Assembly (NCBI RefSeq): GCF_001638985.1
Contig: NW_017265136.1
Span: 802,461-866,460, forward strand
Length of the DNA: 64,000 nucleotides
Origin: Phycomyces blakesleeanus NRRL 1555(-)
Lineage: Eukaryota > Mucoromycota > Mucoromycetes > Mucorales > Phycomycetaceae
Direction of reading: 5' to 3'
This document shows positions 38,011 to 49,125 of this stretch, piece by piece. Position 1 is the stretch's first letter. Each line of letters opens with the position of its first letter. Below the pieces are notes generated by a model. It was given only the letters and a program-made list of their open reading frames with translations. It was not told where the DNA came from and made no database searches. A program made the position numbers and the translations under genes.

Positions 38011-38803
38011 ATCTTATAGACTCTGCTTTTTATTATCCCACACTTACTTTTATATATATATTTACTTTATATTTTCCACTACTTCTTTTTAATCTTCCAC
38101 TAGAGTTGATTGTTTCAAAAAAATAAAATTGCATTTCGTGAAAATGATTCTCAAACACACCAAAAGTTTCAATATAAAAAAAATAAAATAATAAATTACA
38201 TTGAAAAATAAGCCACACAATTTATATCTTATTTAATGTTTTTATTTATTTATATAATATATTCATGTATCAATGTATCAATGTATGTATACAAAAGTGA
38301 AGAAATTCAAACAAGGTAAAATGACGATAATGACAATCATAGTGATAGTGATAGTGATAATGAAATATCAAAAATTATAAGAATATGGGATTAATGCCAT
38401 GATCCATTGATCCAAGGAATAGGCAAAGTTTTTTTTTTTACGATCTAGAACCGGAACTAATTGAGTCAAGAGTAACGGGACATACTTTACCAGGTTGATA
38501 TCTTCCGTATTCAATGCCCAATCTCCATAATTACAACGCTTTTGCTGTCGTTAAAGATCTTTTACCATCAAGATCGAAAGTTCTGGTTACAGTTATTACT
38601 CACCTTCTTCTTCCCAACCAATTAACAATTTTGTATTTAATTTTTTAATTCAAATCTTCCATAGAGATTTGTACTCCGAGTAATAATGTGAGTCACACAA
38701 AAGCGACATTTTTTTTGATAATCCCCAACATACATAAATACTCCATCCTTTTTCTCGAAAAATAATAACGATACAATACCATCTTCTTCAAATCGTATTC
38801 AAA
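38011..38803. other. spacer between eEF3 and the MFS transporter
   Basis: 3'-flank of eEF3 and upstream region of the transporter, with ATGTATCA-type and TAGTGA short repeats near 38268-38362. A short minus-strand frame (about 38525 down to 38438) has protein-like composition (GIEYGRYQPGKVCPVTLD) but no convincing partner exons. No gene is called. Confidence 0.5.
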
Positions 38804-40403
38804 ATGTCTCTTCATTCACTGGATACCAAGTCAGTTAACCCAGAAGATCCTGGAATCGATTATGGTAACCCACTCGATTATCCACCTCTTCCAAAGTTTC
38901 GCAAGGCTGTATACTTGTCAGCCATTGTAGCCGCCGTTGGTGGATTTGTGTGTGGCTATGATACCGGTGCCGTTTCTGGGATCCTGAGTATGGAGCCATT
39001 TCAAGCATACTTCTTTACTCCAGACAATCTTGTCTATCTCCAAGGATTGCTGCTTGCCTTGTTTTTGATGACTGCCGCACTAGGCGCTTTCTTCTCCGGG
39101 TTTTTCTGTGGTAGGTTACATTTTTTAAAAATGAAGATTTACAAATATCCCGCGATTACGCCAATATTAACTCATTACATATATATGTGTATTTTTGTGC
39201 ACAGATCGATTCAGTCGAAAGTTTTCCATTATCGGTGCCTCCATCATCTTTTGTATTGGTATTCTCTTTCAGATCATCGGCCACAACTTTGGACTTCTCT
39301 TGACTGGTCGCTTGGTGGGCGGCTTTGGCGCTGGATTAATGACCAATGCTATTCCACTCTACCATTCTGAGATCGCTCCTCCGGATATTCGTGGCCGCCT
39401 TATCAGTTTCTTTACTCTCATGAGCACCTTTGGTCAGGTGGTTGGTTACTTCTTCACATTTGGTACTAGTTACCTCGCTTCTGATTGGAGCTGGAGAGCA
39501 CCCTGGCTGTTTCACTTGGGCGTGTGCGCACTCTGTGGCCTAGTATTGACCTTCTTACCATTCTCCCCCCGCTGGCTCATTGATCACAATCGCCCCGAGG
39601 AAGCTTTGCAAGTCCTGGCCGATCTCTATGAAACCACAATTGATCACCCCGCTGTTCGTAAGGAGTATGAAGCCATCAGGTCTGAGATCGAGTTTGAAAA
39701 GTCTATGGGCAAGCGTACATATGCAGAGCTTTTCCAGGGTTCCAATCTCAAGCGTACTAGCATCGCATTCTTTATCTCTATCTCTACATCTTTCACCGGC
39801 AGTGTGGCTATTTGGTATTACGCTCCTCAGATCTTCCTCGATGCCGGCATGACTGATTCATCAAGCTCAATTGCTGCTACTGGTGGTACAGGAATATTTT
39901 CTTTCATTGCAGCCGCCGTATCACTCCAATGGTTTATTGATCGCTGGGGTCGTAAACCTGTCTTCTTGTCTGGCGCTGCTGTAATGGGAATCAGCATGTT
40001 TGTGGTCGGTGCTCTATTCCAGAAATTCGCCCTTGTTGATGTCGACACTGGCGTAGTAGCAGTGACCAACCCTCATGCCCGTAACACCATCATGGCGTTT
40101 ATCTACATATTTGCTGGTACCTTTTCGTTCAGTTATGGAAGTGCTTCTTATGTATACCCTGCCGAGATTTTCAACATGCGTACCCGTGCCAAGGGTCTTG
40201 CCTTGACTTATGGTCTCAACTGGGGTTTTTCCATCTTGATCACTTACTGTGCGCCTCTTTTCCTTGCTCACACTGTCTCTGGTCTCTACTTCTTCTTCGG
40301 TGCCTGCTGTATCGTTTGCTTTGTCGGCTGCTGGTTTATTCCCGAGACCAAGGGCCGTACTCTTGAGGATATGGAGGTTCTCTTTGGCGCTGTTTCTTCT
40401 TAA
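38804..40403 (+). CDS. MFS transporter of the sugar-porter family, possibly a thiamine-related vitamin transporter
   Basis: Two exons, 38804-39110 and 39205-40403, giving 501 aa with about 12 membrane segments. Sugar-porter signatures are present: GGFVCGYDTGAVSG in TM1, DRFSRKFSII after TM2, GRLVGGFGAGLMTNAIPLYH then PDIRGRL, SPRWLIDHNRPEEAL, DRWGRKPVF, YPAEIFNMRTRAKG, and PETKGRTLEDME at the end. It is a plasma-membrane or organellar proton-coupled carrier by family. Odd: the TM7 motif, normally QQLTGIN before the YY pair, reads TSFTGSV here, so the two Gln and one Asn that contact hexoses are missing; the TM10 WVYPAEIF Trp is Tyr. A TPP riboswitch lies 275 nt downstream on the same strand. 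Substrate is therefore probably not a common hexose; thiamine or a precursor is an inference. Confidence 0.93.
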
Positions 40404-40677
40404 ATCCGTTCCGTTCCGCATTGTCCTGTTCTGTCCAGATCAAGCCTTTTTTGTTTCCGTCTTTTACTTTTTCCGTTTCCCCAGGCTATGGATTTTATGG
40501 TACTTGGTACTAGGTACACACTAACTGCATCTTTTTCTTTTTTTATTTCTCTTCTTCTACCTATTATCTTCTTTTTTTCTATATTATCTAGATCTGAATA
40601 AACTTCTACAGACGGAGGGACAGGGGAGAAAGAGAGCTTCGGCTCTTTTTCTTTCTTGGCCTTCTGTTCTTAATGAA
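40404..40677 (+). other. transporter 3' region with possible 3'-UTR splice signals and a UUCG hairpin
   Basis: The segment between the transporter stop and the TPP aptamer. It contains a CTAGGTACAC donor-like site (about 40513), a CACTAAC branch-like motif (about 40517-40523), a long pyrimidine tract and TTATCTAG (about 40586-40593), which together look like an intron. A strong hairpin follows: stem 40628-40637 with 40642-40651 around a TTCG tetraloop (40638-40641), ending in T-rich sequence. Whether these are in one mature transcript with the transporter cannot be told from sequence. Confidence 0.45.
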
Positions 40678-40798
40678 CGTCATGGCTCAAGGGGTGCTTC
40701 TCTGCATGGGAAGATTTGATCTTTCTGTGTGGATTTGCTGAGATAATACCCTCAATAGCGGATCAGGTTAATGCCTGCGTCGCGATGATGCCATGATG
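40678..40798 (+). promoter_or_regulatory. TPP riboswitch aptamer (thi-box), located downstream of a transporter gene
   Basis: All conserved parts of the thiamine pyrophosphate aptamer are present in order. P1: 40678-40686 pairs with 40790-40798 (nine pairs, one G-U). P2: GGGGT 40691-40695 pairs with ACCCT 40748-40752. P3 starts with GC (40696-40697) pairing with GC (40737-40738) and ends in an AAGAT/ATCTT hairpin. The pyrimidine-sensor CTGAGA is at 40738-40743. P4: GCG 40758-40760 with CGC 40781-40783. P5: CAGG 40764-40767 with CCTG 40774-40777. The pyrophosphate-sensor side reads GATCAGGTTAATGCCTGCG. Compared with the bacterial thiM aptamer (family knowledge), P4 and P5 differ by compensating changes (CUGG/CCAG to CAGG/CCTG). 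Known fungal copies sit in 5'-UTR introns of thiamine genes. Here the nearest same-strand gene upstream is the MFS transporter and the next downstream start is 2.3 kb away. Confidence 0.93.
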
Positions 40799-43105
40799 CT
40801 TCGGGAGGGAAGTCGAATGCCTTGTGCACAGGCGGAACTCTGCGAAGATGGGAGAGATGGAACGGCGGGGAAAAGAGGGGGTAAAGGGAGATAGCCGTGT
40901 GTACGTATGAAAAACGAGGTCTTGGTCAGAGCAAGTGAGAATGAGAGTGAAGATGGGAGTGAGCGTAAGTGGGAGAGTACAAATATGCGGGAGTGAGTAA
41001 GGAATATATTTATATATGTGTATATTGATATGTACATCAGTTAGTGAGTGTGTATACGCTTATGTGAGTGAGTGAGTGAGTGAGTGAGTGAATGTACGTT
41101 ATGATATGTGAATGGTTGGAGTTGACTTGATTGGATCCAGTACTTTTGAGGCTATGGTTATATTGGTAGAAACTATTGTTATGTCTATTAAAATTTAATA
41201 TCATTTATTCATTTGAAAAAACTTAATAAAAATACATATTCTACAATCCCCATTTTGTCCTTTTCAATTTTTTAATTTTTTAATTTTTTGGAAACAAAAT
41301 GCTAGAAATCTCGAAATTATTATGATTACTATTATGAAATCCCATAATTCTGCTCGCAGATGTAAGATTCCAAAAAAAAAGCAAGAGTTACAGAATTATA
41401 GAATTACACCGACTTTTTAGAATTTAAATGGTACACAAAGTTCTGGTGATTCTGATCTCGTGTAACAAGACCATTGAACCTTAATGTTTCTTTTTTGGTC
41501 GATAAAAAAAAAGAAAAAGAAAACCACTTATTCAATTGACAAAGTGATGATAATAAAAAGGCACCACACGTGACATCAAATGGACAGTTTACGAAGTCTA
41601 ACGAAGATTACGATAACCACAGACCCTTATGGACATGTGTGTAGAGTACAACCTAAAGTACTTGTGAAAAAAGAAAGCAGTTTTCGAAAGATATATAGTT
41701 TTAGTCATCTCCTGTATTCTTGGGTACTAGGCTTGTAATTTGTTTTTCAATTGAGTAAACAATGTCCCGGTGTATACACGGTCAAATAAACCTTGCCACG
41801 CCATTAGAGATATAATGTATGGGTGTGTGCAGGTCTATTATTTTAATGATAGTTCTCCGATATTAATTTGAATTGCCACAAGTATTAAAAATCGTTATAC
41901 TAAGTGTACAGAACATTCATCTCGTGTTGTCTCAAATACCAGAGTAAAAAGACCATGCTAATATTCTTTAAGATTACTGGCTGGTCAAAGTGAATCAAAA
42001 GGCTGGATATTTTGTGCACAAAAAAAAAGGATAAATCCTGGGTTTTGCAGATTTCTATAATAGATTCAACTTTGCGATTGAATATATATTTTCCTTTTGA
42101 TTTACGGATCAAATAATCTTTTTGTACGCCACCTGATGTACACTGTCAATCGCAATTACTGTGATCTTTAAATTACACAGTTCACCATTAATATCCAGTA
42201 CTACCCTTTACAAAAGATTAAGCAGTAAGTATGCGACATGTGGGATCTGTAGCCCTAATCAGGAAATATACTAGAGTTGCAGAATTTGAGGAAGAAACTA
42301 TTGATTTTTGTGCCTCTGTAGTTTATCTTAGCCAGTAAGCTACGATTTGAATACCCACGAGGAAAAGCGAGAGCTTGGACAGTTTGTAATTCTCAGTGAA
42401 GCTGTGTGAGTGGTGTGATTCTGTATCATTGCTTTAGTGACAGCCAACCAAAAGATTCATTATTATTATTTTATTTTTGTTCACATATACTAAAAACCTT
42501 GATTTCCGAGCATAATCAAGGCTGTAAGAAACCCAACCAATTCTTCTCAATAAAACAATCTTATATTATGATTATTACTATAATATAATTGTATTATAAT
42601 CTTCAAGTACACAACCAAATATTCAAATCATCAATTGCTAAAAATCATGAATCATAAATCATAATTTTGAATAATAATTGATAGTTAATTCCAAATTATT
42701 GTATTCCAAATCAATTGCATTTTATACATTTATATCCGTTAAATAAAACGATAGGAAAATTCTAATCAAAAATGATTTGAATTCATATATTATCTATTGT
42801 ACTCGAGTGTTTTTTTTTATTGAACCACTTTTAGTCCACAGAGTATCTACAAGCGGAATGTCAGAAGTCTCAGTTTTCTTGAGATTCTTTGTCAAGACAA
42901 ACCTTTTGGATCAAGGTGAAAAGATAGGCAGGCGTGGACTAGCAAAACGATGTGATTGGTCAAAAAAAAATCTGCAAAACAAAAAACTCTACAGCGAATT
43001 ATTTGAAACTAAATATTAATATTTTTTTGGTATATAAGAAAGCTGGTAGATCAAGAGAAGAAAAAGGAACCCATAAACTACTTTCAGGAAGAAAAATAAA
43101 GAACC
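40799..43105. other. spacer from the TPP aptamer to the PiT permease gene
   Basis: Just after the aptamer is a purine-rich, relatively GC-rich stretch (40800-41000) with a perfect GTAAGT donor-like site at about 40964 and a CAG acceptor-like site at about 41038. Then come a GAGT tetranucleotide array (41063-41092) and AT-rich DNA. A short Lys-rich frame upstream of the permease has no domain. An acceptor-like ACTACTTTCAG lies 18 bp before the permease ATG, so a 5'-leader intron of that gene is possible. No gene is called. Confidence 0.5.
41063..41092. repeat. (GAGT)n microsatellite
   Basis: About seven consecutive GAGT units, in the spacer downstream of the TPP aptamer. Confidence 0.85.
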
Positions 43106-44819
43106 ATGCAGGTTCACGATTATACTTGGATTTTTGCAGTATCTATGATTGCCGCCTTTGGTGATGCCTTTGGTATTGGTGCCAACGACGTAGCAAATTC
43201 GTTTGCCACTTCCGTTTCTTCTGGTTCTCTCTCTCTTGCTCAGGCTTGTGTTATTGCATGCTTTACCGAATTTCTTGGTGCCGTCTTGCTCGGTGCAGGT
43301 ACCTCAGAGACCATTAAGGGTGGCATTATTTCCGTTGCTCTCTTCGTCGATATTCCCGAAACCTTTATGCTTGCAATGACTTGTGCTATTATTGGTTCTG
43401 CATGTTGGGTTATTTTTGCTACCCACATGGAATGGCCCGTTAGTTCTACCCACTCTATCGTCGGTGCTATCATTGGTGTATGTATATGATTCTTTTAATA
43501 TCTATATGTATATTTCAATCATTTTTACTGATTCTCTTCCTTTTGTTACTTATTAGGTTGGTATCGCAGGTTTTGGTGGCAATGCTGTTGACTGGTCTTG
43601 GGGTGGTGTGAGCAAGATCATTGCTTCTTGGTTCATTTCCCCTATCATTGCTGGTTGTGTTTCCGCTGTAATCTATCTCAGTGTCAAGTATACCGTTCTT
43701 CGCAGAGAAGACAGTTTCAAGTGGGGTCTCCGTTCTGTTCCTGTCTACTTTTTCATTACTACTGTCATCGAAGCCTTTTACATCATCTACAAGGGTGCAC
43801 CAGGTACTGATGCCGCCAAGATGTCTACTGGAACTATTGTTGGAATTTCCTTCGCTGTTGGTACCTTCTTTGCCTTCTTTGCTTGGTTCTTTGTCTGCAA
43901 CTGGCTCAAACGCCGCATTAAGGGCCACGAAGATTTGAAGTGGTACCATGTCTTTATCTCTCCTTTCCTCTCCAAGCGTCCCACTCTCCAACAAGCAGAC
44001 CCCGAACTCCATGCCCCCACAACTACCGGAGCCGTCCCTCCCCAGATCGGAGAAGATGGCAATCCTATCAGTGAAGTTGCAACCACCGCAAGTGACTCCA
44101 AGGGAGCTGTTACCGAAAAAGAATTGGCCTTTGTCCAAGAAATCCCCGAGCCCAAGAACGACTTCAAATCCAAGATGGTTTCAATCAAGGACCGTGCTAT
44201 TGGTTTGGCTCTTCATGGTGTCCGCAAAGATGTCCGTAATCTCGACAATGAACATCTCAAGAAAGTTCACGCAGCTGCCGAATTGTACGAAGATGATGCC
44301 GAATACATGTTCTCTTTCCTCCAGGTTTTGACTGCCTGTATGGCCTCATTTGCCCACGGTTCTAATGATGTATCCAATGCTGTTGGTCCCGTTGCAGCCG
44401 TTTTTGGTGTCTGGCAGACTGCTGCCGTCGATGTTGGAGGCAAGGTTCCAGTCCCTGTTTGGATTCTTGTTTACGGTGGCGTTGCTATCGATCTTGGTTT
44501 GGCTACCATGGGATACAAGATTATGCGTACCATGGGTAACAATATTACTTACTTCAGTCCCAGCCGTGGTTTCAGTGCCGAATTGGCTACTGCTCTCACT
44601 GTCCTCACCTGTTCAAAGCTTGGTCTTCCTGTCTCTACCACACATTGTATTACTGGTGCAACCGCTGCAATTGGTCTTTGCAATGGTAACCTCAGCGCCG
44701 TCAATTGGAAAATGCTTTCCTGGTGTTTTGCTTCATGGGTTATTACTCTTCCCTGCGCTGGTCTCGTTGCCGGTCTTCTATTCTCATTCGCTGCTTATGC
44801 CCCTGCTCTGGTCAAGTAA
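43106..44819 (+). CDS. PHO89: PiT-family phosphate permease (Pho-4/Pho89-like, cation:phosphate symporter)
   Basis: Two exons, 43106-43477 and 43557-44819, giving 544 aa. It imports inorganic phosphate with Na+ or H+ at the plasma membrane. The two inverted PiT signature repeats are visible: GIGANDVANSFATSVSSGS near the N-terminus (residue about 20) and HGSNDVSNAVGPVAAV in the C-terminal half. WPVSSTHSIVGAIIG and LPVSSTTHC-like LPVSTTHCITGA mark the paired hairpin regions. About ten to twelve membrane segments surround a long hydrophilic central loop (residues about 250-370) that is Pro/Thr-rich, as in this family. The ATG at 43106 gives the expected extracellular N-terminus. Start to stop is in frame across one GT-AG intron. 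Phosphate-starvation control is usual for the family but no site was identified. Confidence 0.95.
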
Positions 44820-45442
44820 ACACTACTTTACCTTTTCCAAAAAAAAAACAAACACATACACGCACACACAAAGAATATCTTTTTGTTACTTCCTCCCCTC
44901 CACTTTCCCTATCTTTCATAATATCCTAGCCTTCAATTATCTTATTTTTATTTATCTTGTATAATCTGTCTATCTCTCTATCCACATACATAGCTTCATT
45001 TAGCTAACTAGTAATACTTTTTCCTTTAAAAAAATCTTTATTTATTTATTTATTTTTTTACTTCTTTATATTAATGAAAACAAATAATAAAAATAATAAA
45101 AAAGCAGCAGCTTAATATTCCCAGTCAAACTAAAGTAAAGCAATCAATAATATATATGTGTGTATATAAATACATCTTTAATGGCTTCCTTTATTATAAT
45201 AATAATAATAATAATAATAATCGAAAGCTGTGATCATAATTGACTAGACTATCAAAAAAAAACTTATTCATTCGTTCATTCGTTTTTTTTTTCGTTTTTT
45301 TTTTCACTTCAACCCCCCTCCTCTTGATTCAACATCCGCCCATCAAAAACTCGACGTCACATGTTACTTTTTCTAGTGAGCCAACCTTTTACCGTACGCG
45401 TGAAAGCAAGACGGAAAAAGTTTTGTTCTTTTAATATTCATC
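44820..45442. other. spacer between PiT permease and Pab2-like gene
   Basis: T-rich 3'-flank of the permease, an ATA/ATT triplet run (45196-45224) and the Pab2-like upstream region. No gene is seen. Confidence 0.6.
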
Positions 45443-46159
45443 ATGACCGATACTGAAGCCCACACTGGAACTGTTGAACAACAGATCATTTCCCAACAAG
45501 AACAGCCGGCTGTTGAGGCCGAGATTGAAGGCGATGTCGATAAAGTACGTAGCCTAAACAGCGCAGCTGTAGAATGATTTGTCTTTCATCAGAAAACAGA
45601 TCCATAATGTATTCGTGTCCCATTAACATTCCGCAAAATCTACTTATTAGGAATTAGAAGCCATGAAGGTGCGTGTTCAGGAGATGGAGGATGAAGCTGC
45701 CAAACTGCGTTCAATGCAGGCAGAGGTAGAGAAGACCATGTCAACTGAAGAAGGTAAGAAGAGATTGCCAATCTATAACATTTATAATATAATCTTGTTT
45801 GTTATAAAAAAAAATAAAAAGTCTGATTTGATTGACCGTAATGATTTGATGCTCTTAGTTGACAGAGAAGCAGTTGATTCTCGTTCAGTTTACGTTGGCA
45901 ACGTAAGTTTCTCACAAGTTCAGATTTCATACCATTACGATTACCATTACTATCAGTATTACTATTATTATAGTGTAATCGTTGCTAATAAAAAATGAGG
46001 AAATTTTTTAGGTTGATTATGGAGCAACACCTGAAGAGCTACAGGCCCATTTCCAGTCGTGCGGAACAATCAACAGAGTAACAATCTTGTGTGATAAGTT
46101 TACCGGCCATCCCAAGGGGTAAGCGTGTCAAGAATATATATATATATATATCTAGACAT

Positions 46160-46196
<37 letters not shown>

Positions 46197-46808
46197 ATAC
46201 TCTCACTGGTACATTCCAACAAAATCTCAATTGCTGTGTTTATACGTGTGTTTGTGTTTGTGTGCGTACGTACGTGTGTGTGTGTGTGTGTGTGTTCGTA
46301 CGTGTGTACATATATACGTGTGTATTAATCACTTTTATTACTCATAGATTCGCATACATCGAATTTGCTGAGCCTTCTTTTATCGATGCTGCTGTTGCAT
46401 TGAGCGAGAGTTTGTTCCGTGGTCGTTTGTTAAAGGTATATAAAAGCTTTGACTTGGACTGAGTTCCATATATATTATTATTATCAGTAGTAGTACATTT
46501 ATTTATTTACTGCTTTTTATGTGTGCGTGCGTAAATATATATAGGTCTCTGCTAAGCGTACAAACGTCCCTGGATTCTCACACCGTGGTGGCCGTGGAAG
46601 AGGTGGTTTCCGCGGTGGTTTCCGTGGCGGTATGGCTCCTTACTATGGTCATTCTCCAATGCACGGTTACCGTGGACGTGGCAGGTAAGGATTACTATAT
46701 ATTAGCATATATCTATATAAATTATGACTTTATTCACATTTCTTTCTTTCTTTCTGTTCGCTTTTTTACAGAGGTCGCGGAAGAGGTGGATACTTCGCCC
46801 CATACTAG
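45443..46808 (+). CDS. pab2: Pab2/PABPN1-like nuclear poly(A)-binding protein
   Basis: Seven exons: 45443-45544, 45651-45753, 45859-45902, 46012-46118, 46348-46435, 46545-46684 and 46772-46808, giving 206 aa. It binds nascent poly(A) tails in the nucleus and acts in polyadenylation and RNA decay. The order is the family's: an acidic N-terminus, a coiled-coil helix ([19 protein letters not shown]), then one RRM with RNP2 SVYVGNVDYG and RNP1 GFAYIEFA, followed by [10 protein letters not shown] and the characteristic KRTNVPGF. An Arg/Gly-rich tail ([12 protein letters not shown] ... YFAPY) is a methylation substrate in relatives. All introns are GT-AG, several filled with CA/TA/GT microsatellites. 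Very secure. Confidence 0.97.
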
Positions 46809-49125
46809 ACTTTTTAACAGACGTGCGGTTGTAAATAAAAGCTGCTTAGGAAATAGCAGAAGCCCGTGATGTAGAGTTTCGAGGCTCATCTCGTATCTTT
46901 AAATTCTCTGTTATTTTTCTTTCTCGCACATCAAGTCATCTTCACTGCGAATATTTTATTGCTAACAAAATTGTGGAGAACAACCAAACAAGACAAATAA
47001 AGATGAAAAAGAAACAACAACAAAAAAAAAGAAAAGAAAAAAGAAAAGAAGAAAAAGAAGAAGAAAAAGTCTCAGTTCAAAACAGAAAAGCAGAAAAAGC
47101 AAGAAAAAGCAGAAAAGATTTTTTTTTTAAAACCAAAAAAAAAAAAAAAAATGGAAAGAAAATCAAAAGAAAGGCTGAGAAAAAAAAAAGCAAACCAAAG
47201 AAAAAAAGATATTGGTTTTTTATTCTATATGTACATACAATTTCTTTTTTGTTTATTGTGTGTGTAGTGCGTGTAGTGGAGAGCAATGGAGTGGGTAAAA
47301 ATGGGTGTAGTGAGTGGCATTGAGCAGAAAGGAGAATAGGAATAGGAATAGAAATGGGAGTTATTCTTGTACTTGTACTTGGTTAATAAGGTAAAGGTTT
47401 GACACCATTTGCTTGAGAAAATAAGGATGGAGAAGGGAAAGGGTCCTGTTGGGCTGGTTATAAGCCATCTAATGATAATATTATACATTTTTTTTAAACA
47501 CAATCAATTTGAAGAATTAAAGCGATTTAACCAAGGTATCCAAATAGGTTTGTAGACTAAATTTTAATTGGAAAGAATACAACGATTGAAGGCGTACTGA
47601 CTATACTTAGATTCAGCTATTTTGATATTCATTTGAAGTGAGTAAATCGATAATATCTTCTTATTTAACATTCAAAATAAAATAAGCAAAAATATAAGAC
47701 TAAATTCCTGTCCACATATAAACCCTTTTTTTATATATATTCTATTCAGATAGTCCTCAGTTCCTGATTTTGGTTCAACTATAAAAGAGTGAGTGGTAAG
47801 TGTGTATACACTATAGATGATGCAATACAAAAAAAAATCAATATGTGAGGAAAGTAAATTTAATAAATATAATATAATCCTATGCCAAGTCACACTATCT
47901 TTTCTGGACAGATCTTTTATAATGTACAAAAAGGTACAAGAAATACACAATTTGCACAACTTATTTGCTCATCCTCTGAAACAAAAAATTGTACACTTTT
48001 AAGAACTATTGTCTAATCTTATCTATTAAAGCAAATAGCCTAAAATTAATATAAAGCCCTATCTTGTATAATTAAGATAAAGACTCATACATATATATAT
48101 AAGAAAATTGAATATAATTTTCATCTACTAAACAATAGGGGTAGTCAGCTGTGAATATTTATTGGTATTCAAAGTAAAAAATGGAAAATATTATTATTCA
48201 AGCAGCTTTTCTTTTTCTTTTAAATACCAAAATGATTATTTACGATTGACTACCTCTTTATGTTCTAAAGTATACAATGTGCAAAAATATCAATTTTATT
48301 CGATTTGATTTTCTTTCGGAGAGTGAGCAAATAATTTATGGAAATTGTATACAGACTAAAAATTCATTGTTACATAATCGGGGATTATTTCAGCATGCTT
48401 AATGCAAAAAAAGGATCTCTATAGCGTGCGAGTCTGTGAAAAACGAAACTCAACCAGAAAAATGAGTGTAAAATATTAAACAGCAGCATTCATCAGAAAA
48501 AAGAAAGGGAAGTGCTAATAAAGTAGTGTACAAAGGACCATAAGACCTTTTTTTTTTTTGTTAATTTTCTTTTAAACACTTACTAACTAAGACTAAAACT
48601 AGGGCAAGATATATGCTAGTGTATTAAATATTTTTTGTGGCTAAAGTCTGTCTTGATGATATCAACCAAGAGAAAGTCTGAGCGGAATATGATTTCTTTT
48701 AAAGAAGAAGAAGAAGACGAAGAAGGAGTAGAAGGAGGAGTAGGAGGAGGAAGTAAGGAAAACGATAGAATCGGATCCATTCTTGTCACTAATGGCAGAT
48801 ATATAGATATATATACATATACATATATATTATTTATATAAAAGTATATACCCTTTTTTTTTTGCTGAGAGTGAAGAAGTTCAAAAAAAGAAAGGATGAG
48901 AACACATGGCTAATATCGATTTTTATCAATACTTTTCCTCTTCTTTTTATTATTTTTTTTTCTCTTCTCTTCTTTTTCTTTTTCTTTAAATAAGAGTCAC
49001 AAAGACGAATAAAGCTATACGTTTCCCACTTGACAAATAAGAAAAAAAAAGAAAGGGCAATCTCTTCAAGAAAGCATCAAGAAACAAACAAACAAACAAA
49101 TATATATATATATATAAAATAAACG
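46809..49125. other. 2.3-kb intergenic DNA, no gene seen
   Basis: Begins with the Pab2-like 3'-flank, then an extreme purine (A/AAG) tract at 46990-47210 that reads as a spurious Lys-rich frame, AT-rich DNA, a GAA/GGA-rich tract near 48703-48755, and the upstream region of the R3HCC1-like gene with CAAA tetranucleotides near 49084-49099. Nothing codes convincingly. Confidence 0.6.

Noticed and set aside
40626..40655. Bacterial-style intrinsic terminator
   Set aside because: Stem-loop plus T-run looks like one, but the genome is eukaryotic; kept only as a hairpin next to the riboswitch.
42777..43164. Frames immediately upstream of and overlapping the PiT permease start
   Set aside because: Out of frame with the permease or in leader sequence; Lys-rich with no domain.
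43515..44188. Long antisense frames over the PiT permease
   Set aside because: They overlap a strongly conserved coding exon in the other direction and have no recognisable domain.
43106..44819. Assigning the TPP riboswitch to the phosphate permease as its 5' leader
   Set aside because: It would need a leader intron of about 2.1 kb, while all other introns placed here are under 0.5 kb. Kept only as an alternative in the findings.
46973..47323. Lys/Glu-rich frame downstream of the Pab2-like gene
   Set aside because: A purine tract of AAG/AAA repeats; low complexity in every frame.
48635..48841. Glu/Gly-rich frame before the R3HCC1-like gene
   Set aside because: Driven by a GAA/GGA repeat; it ends in TA microsatellite and has no conserved feature.
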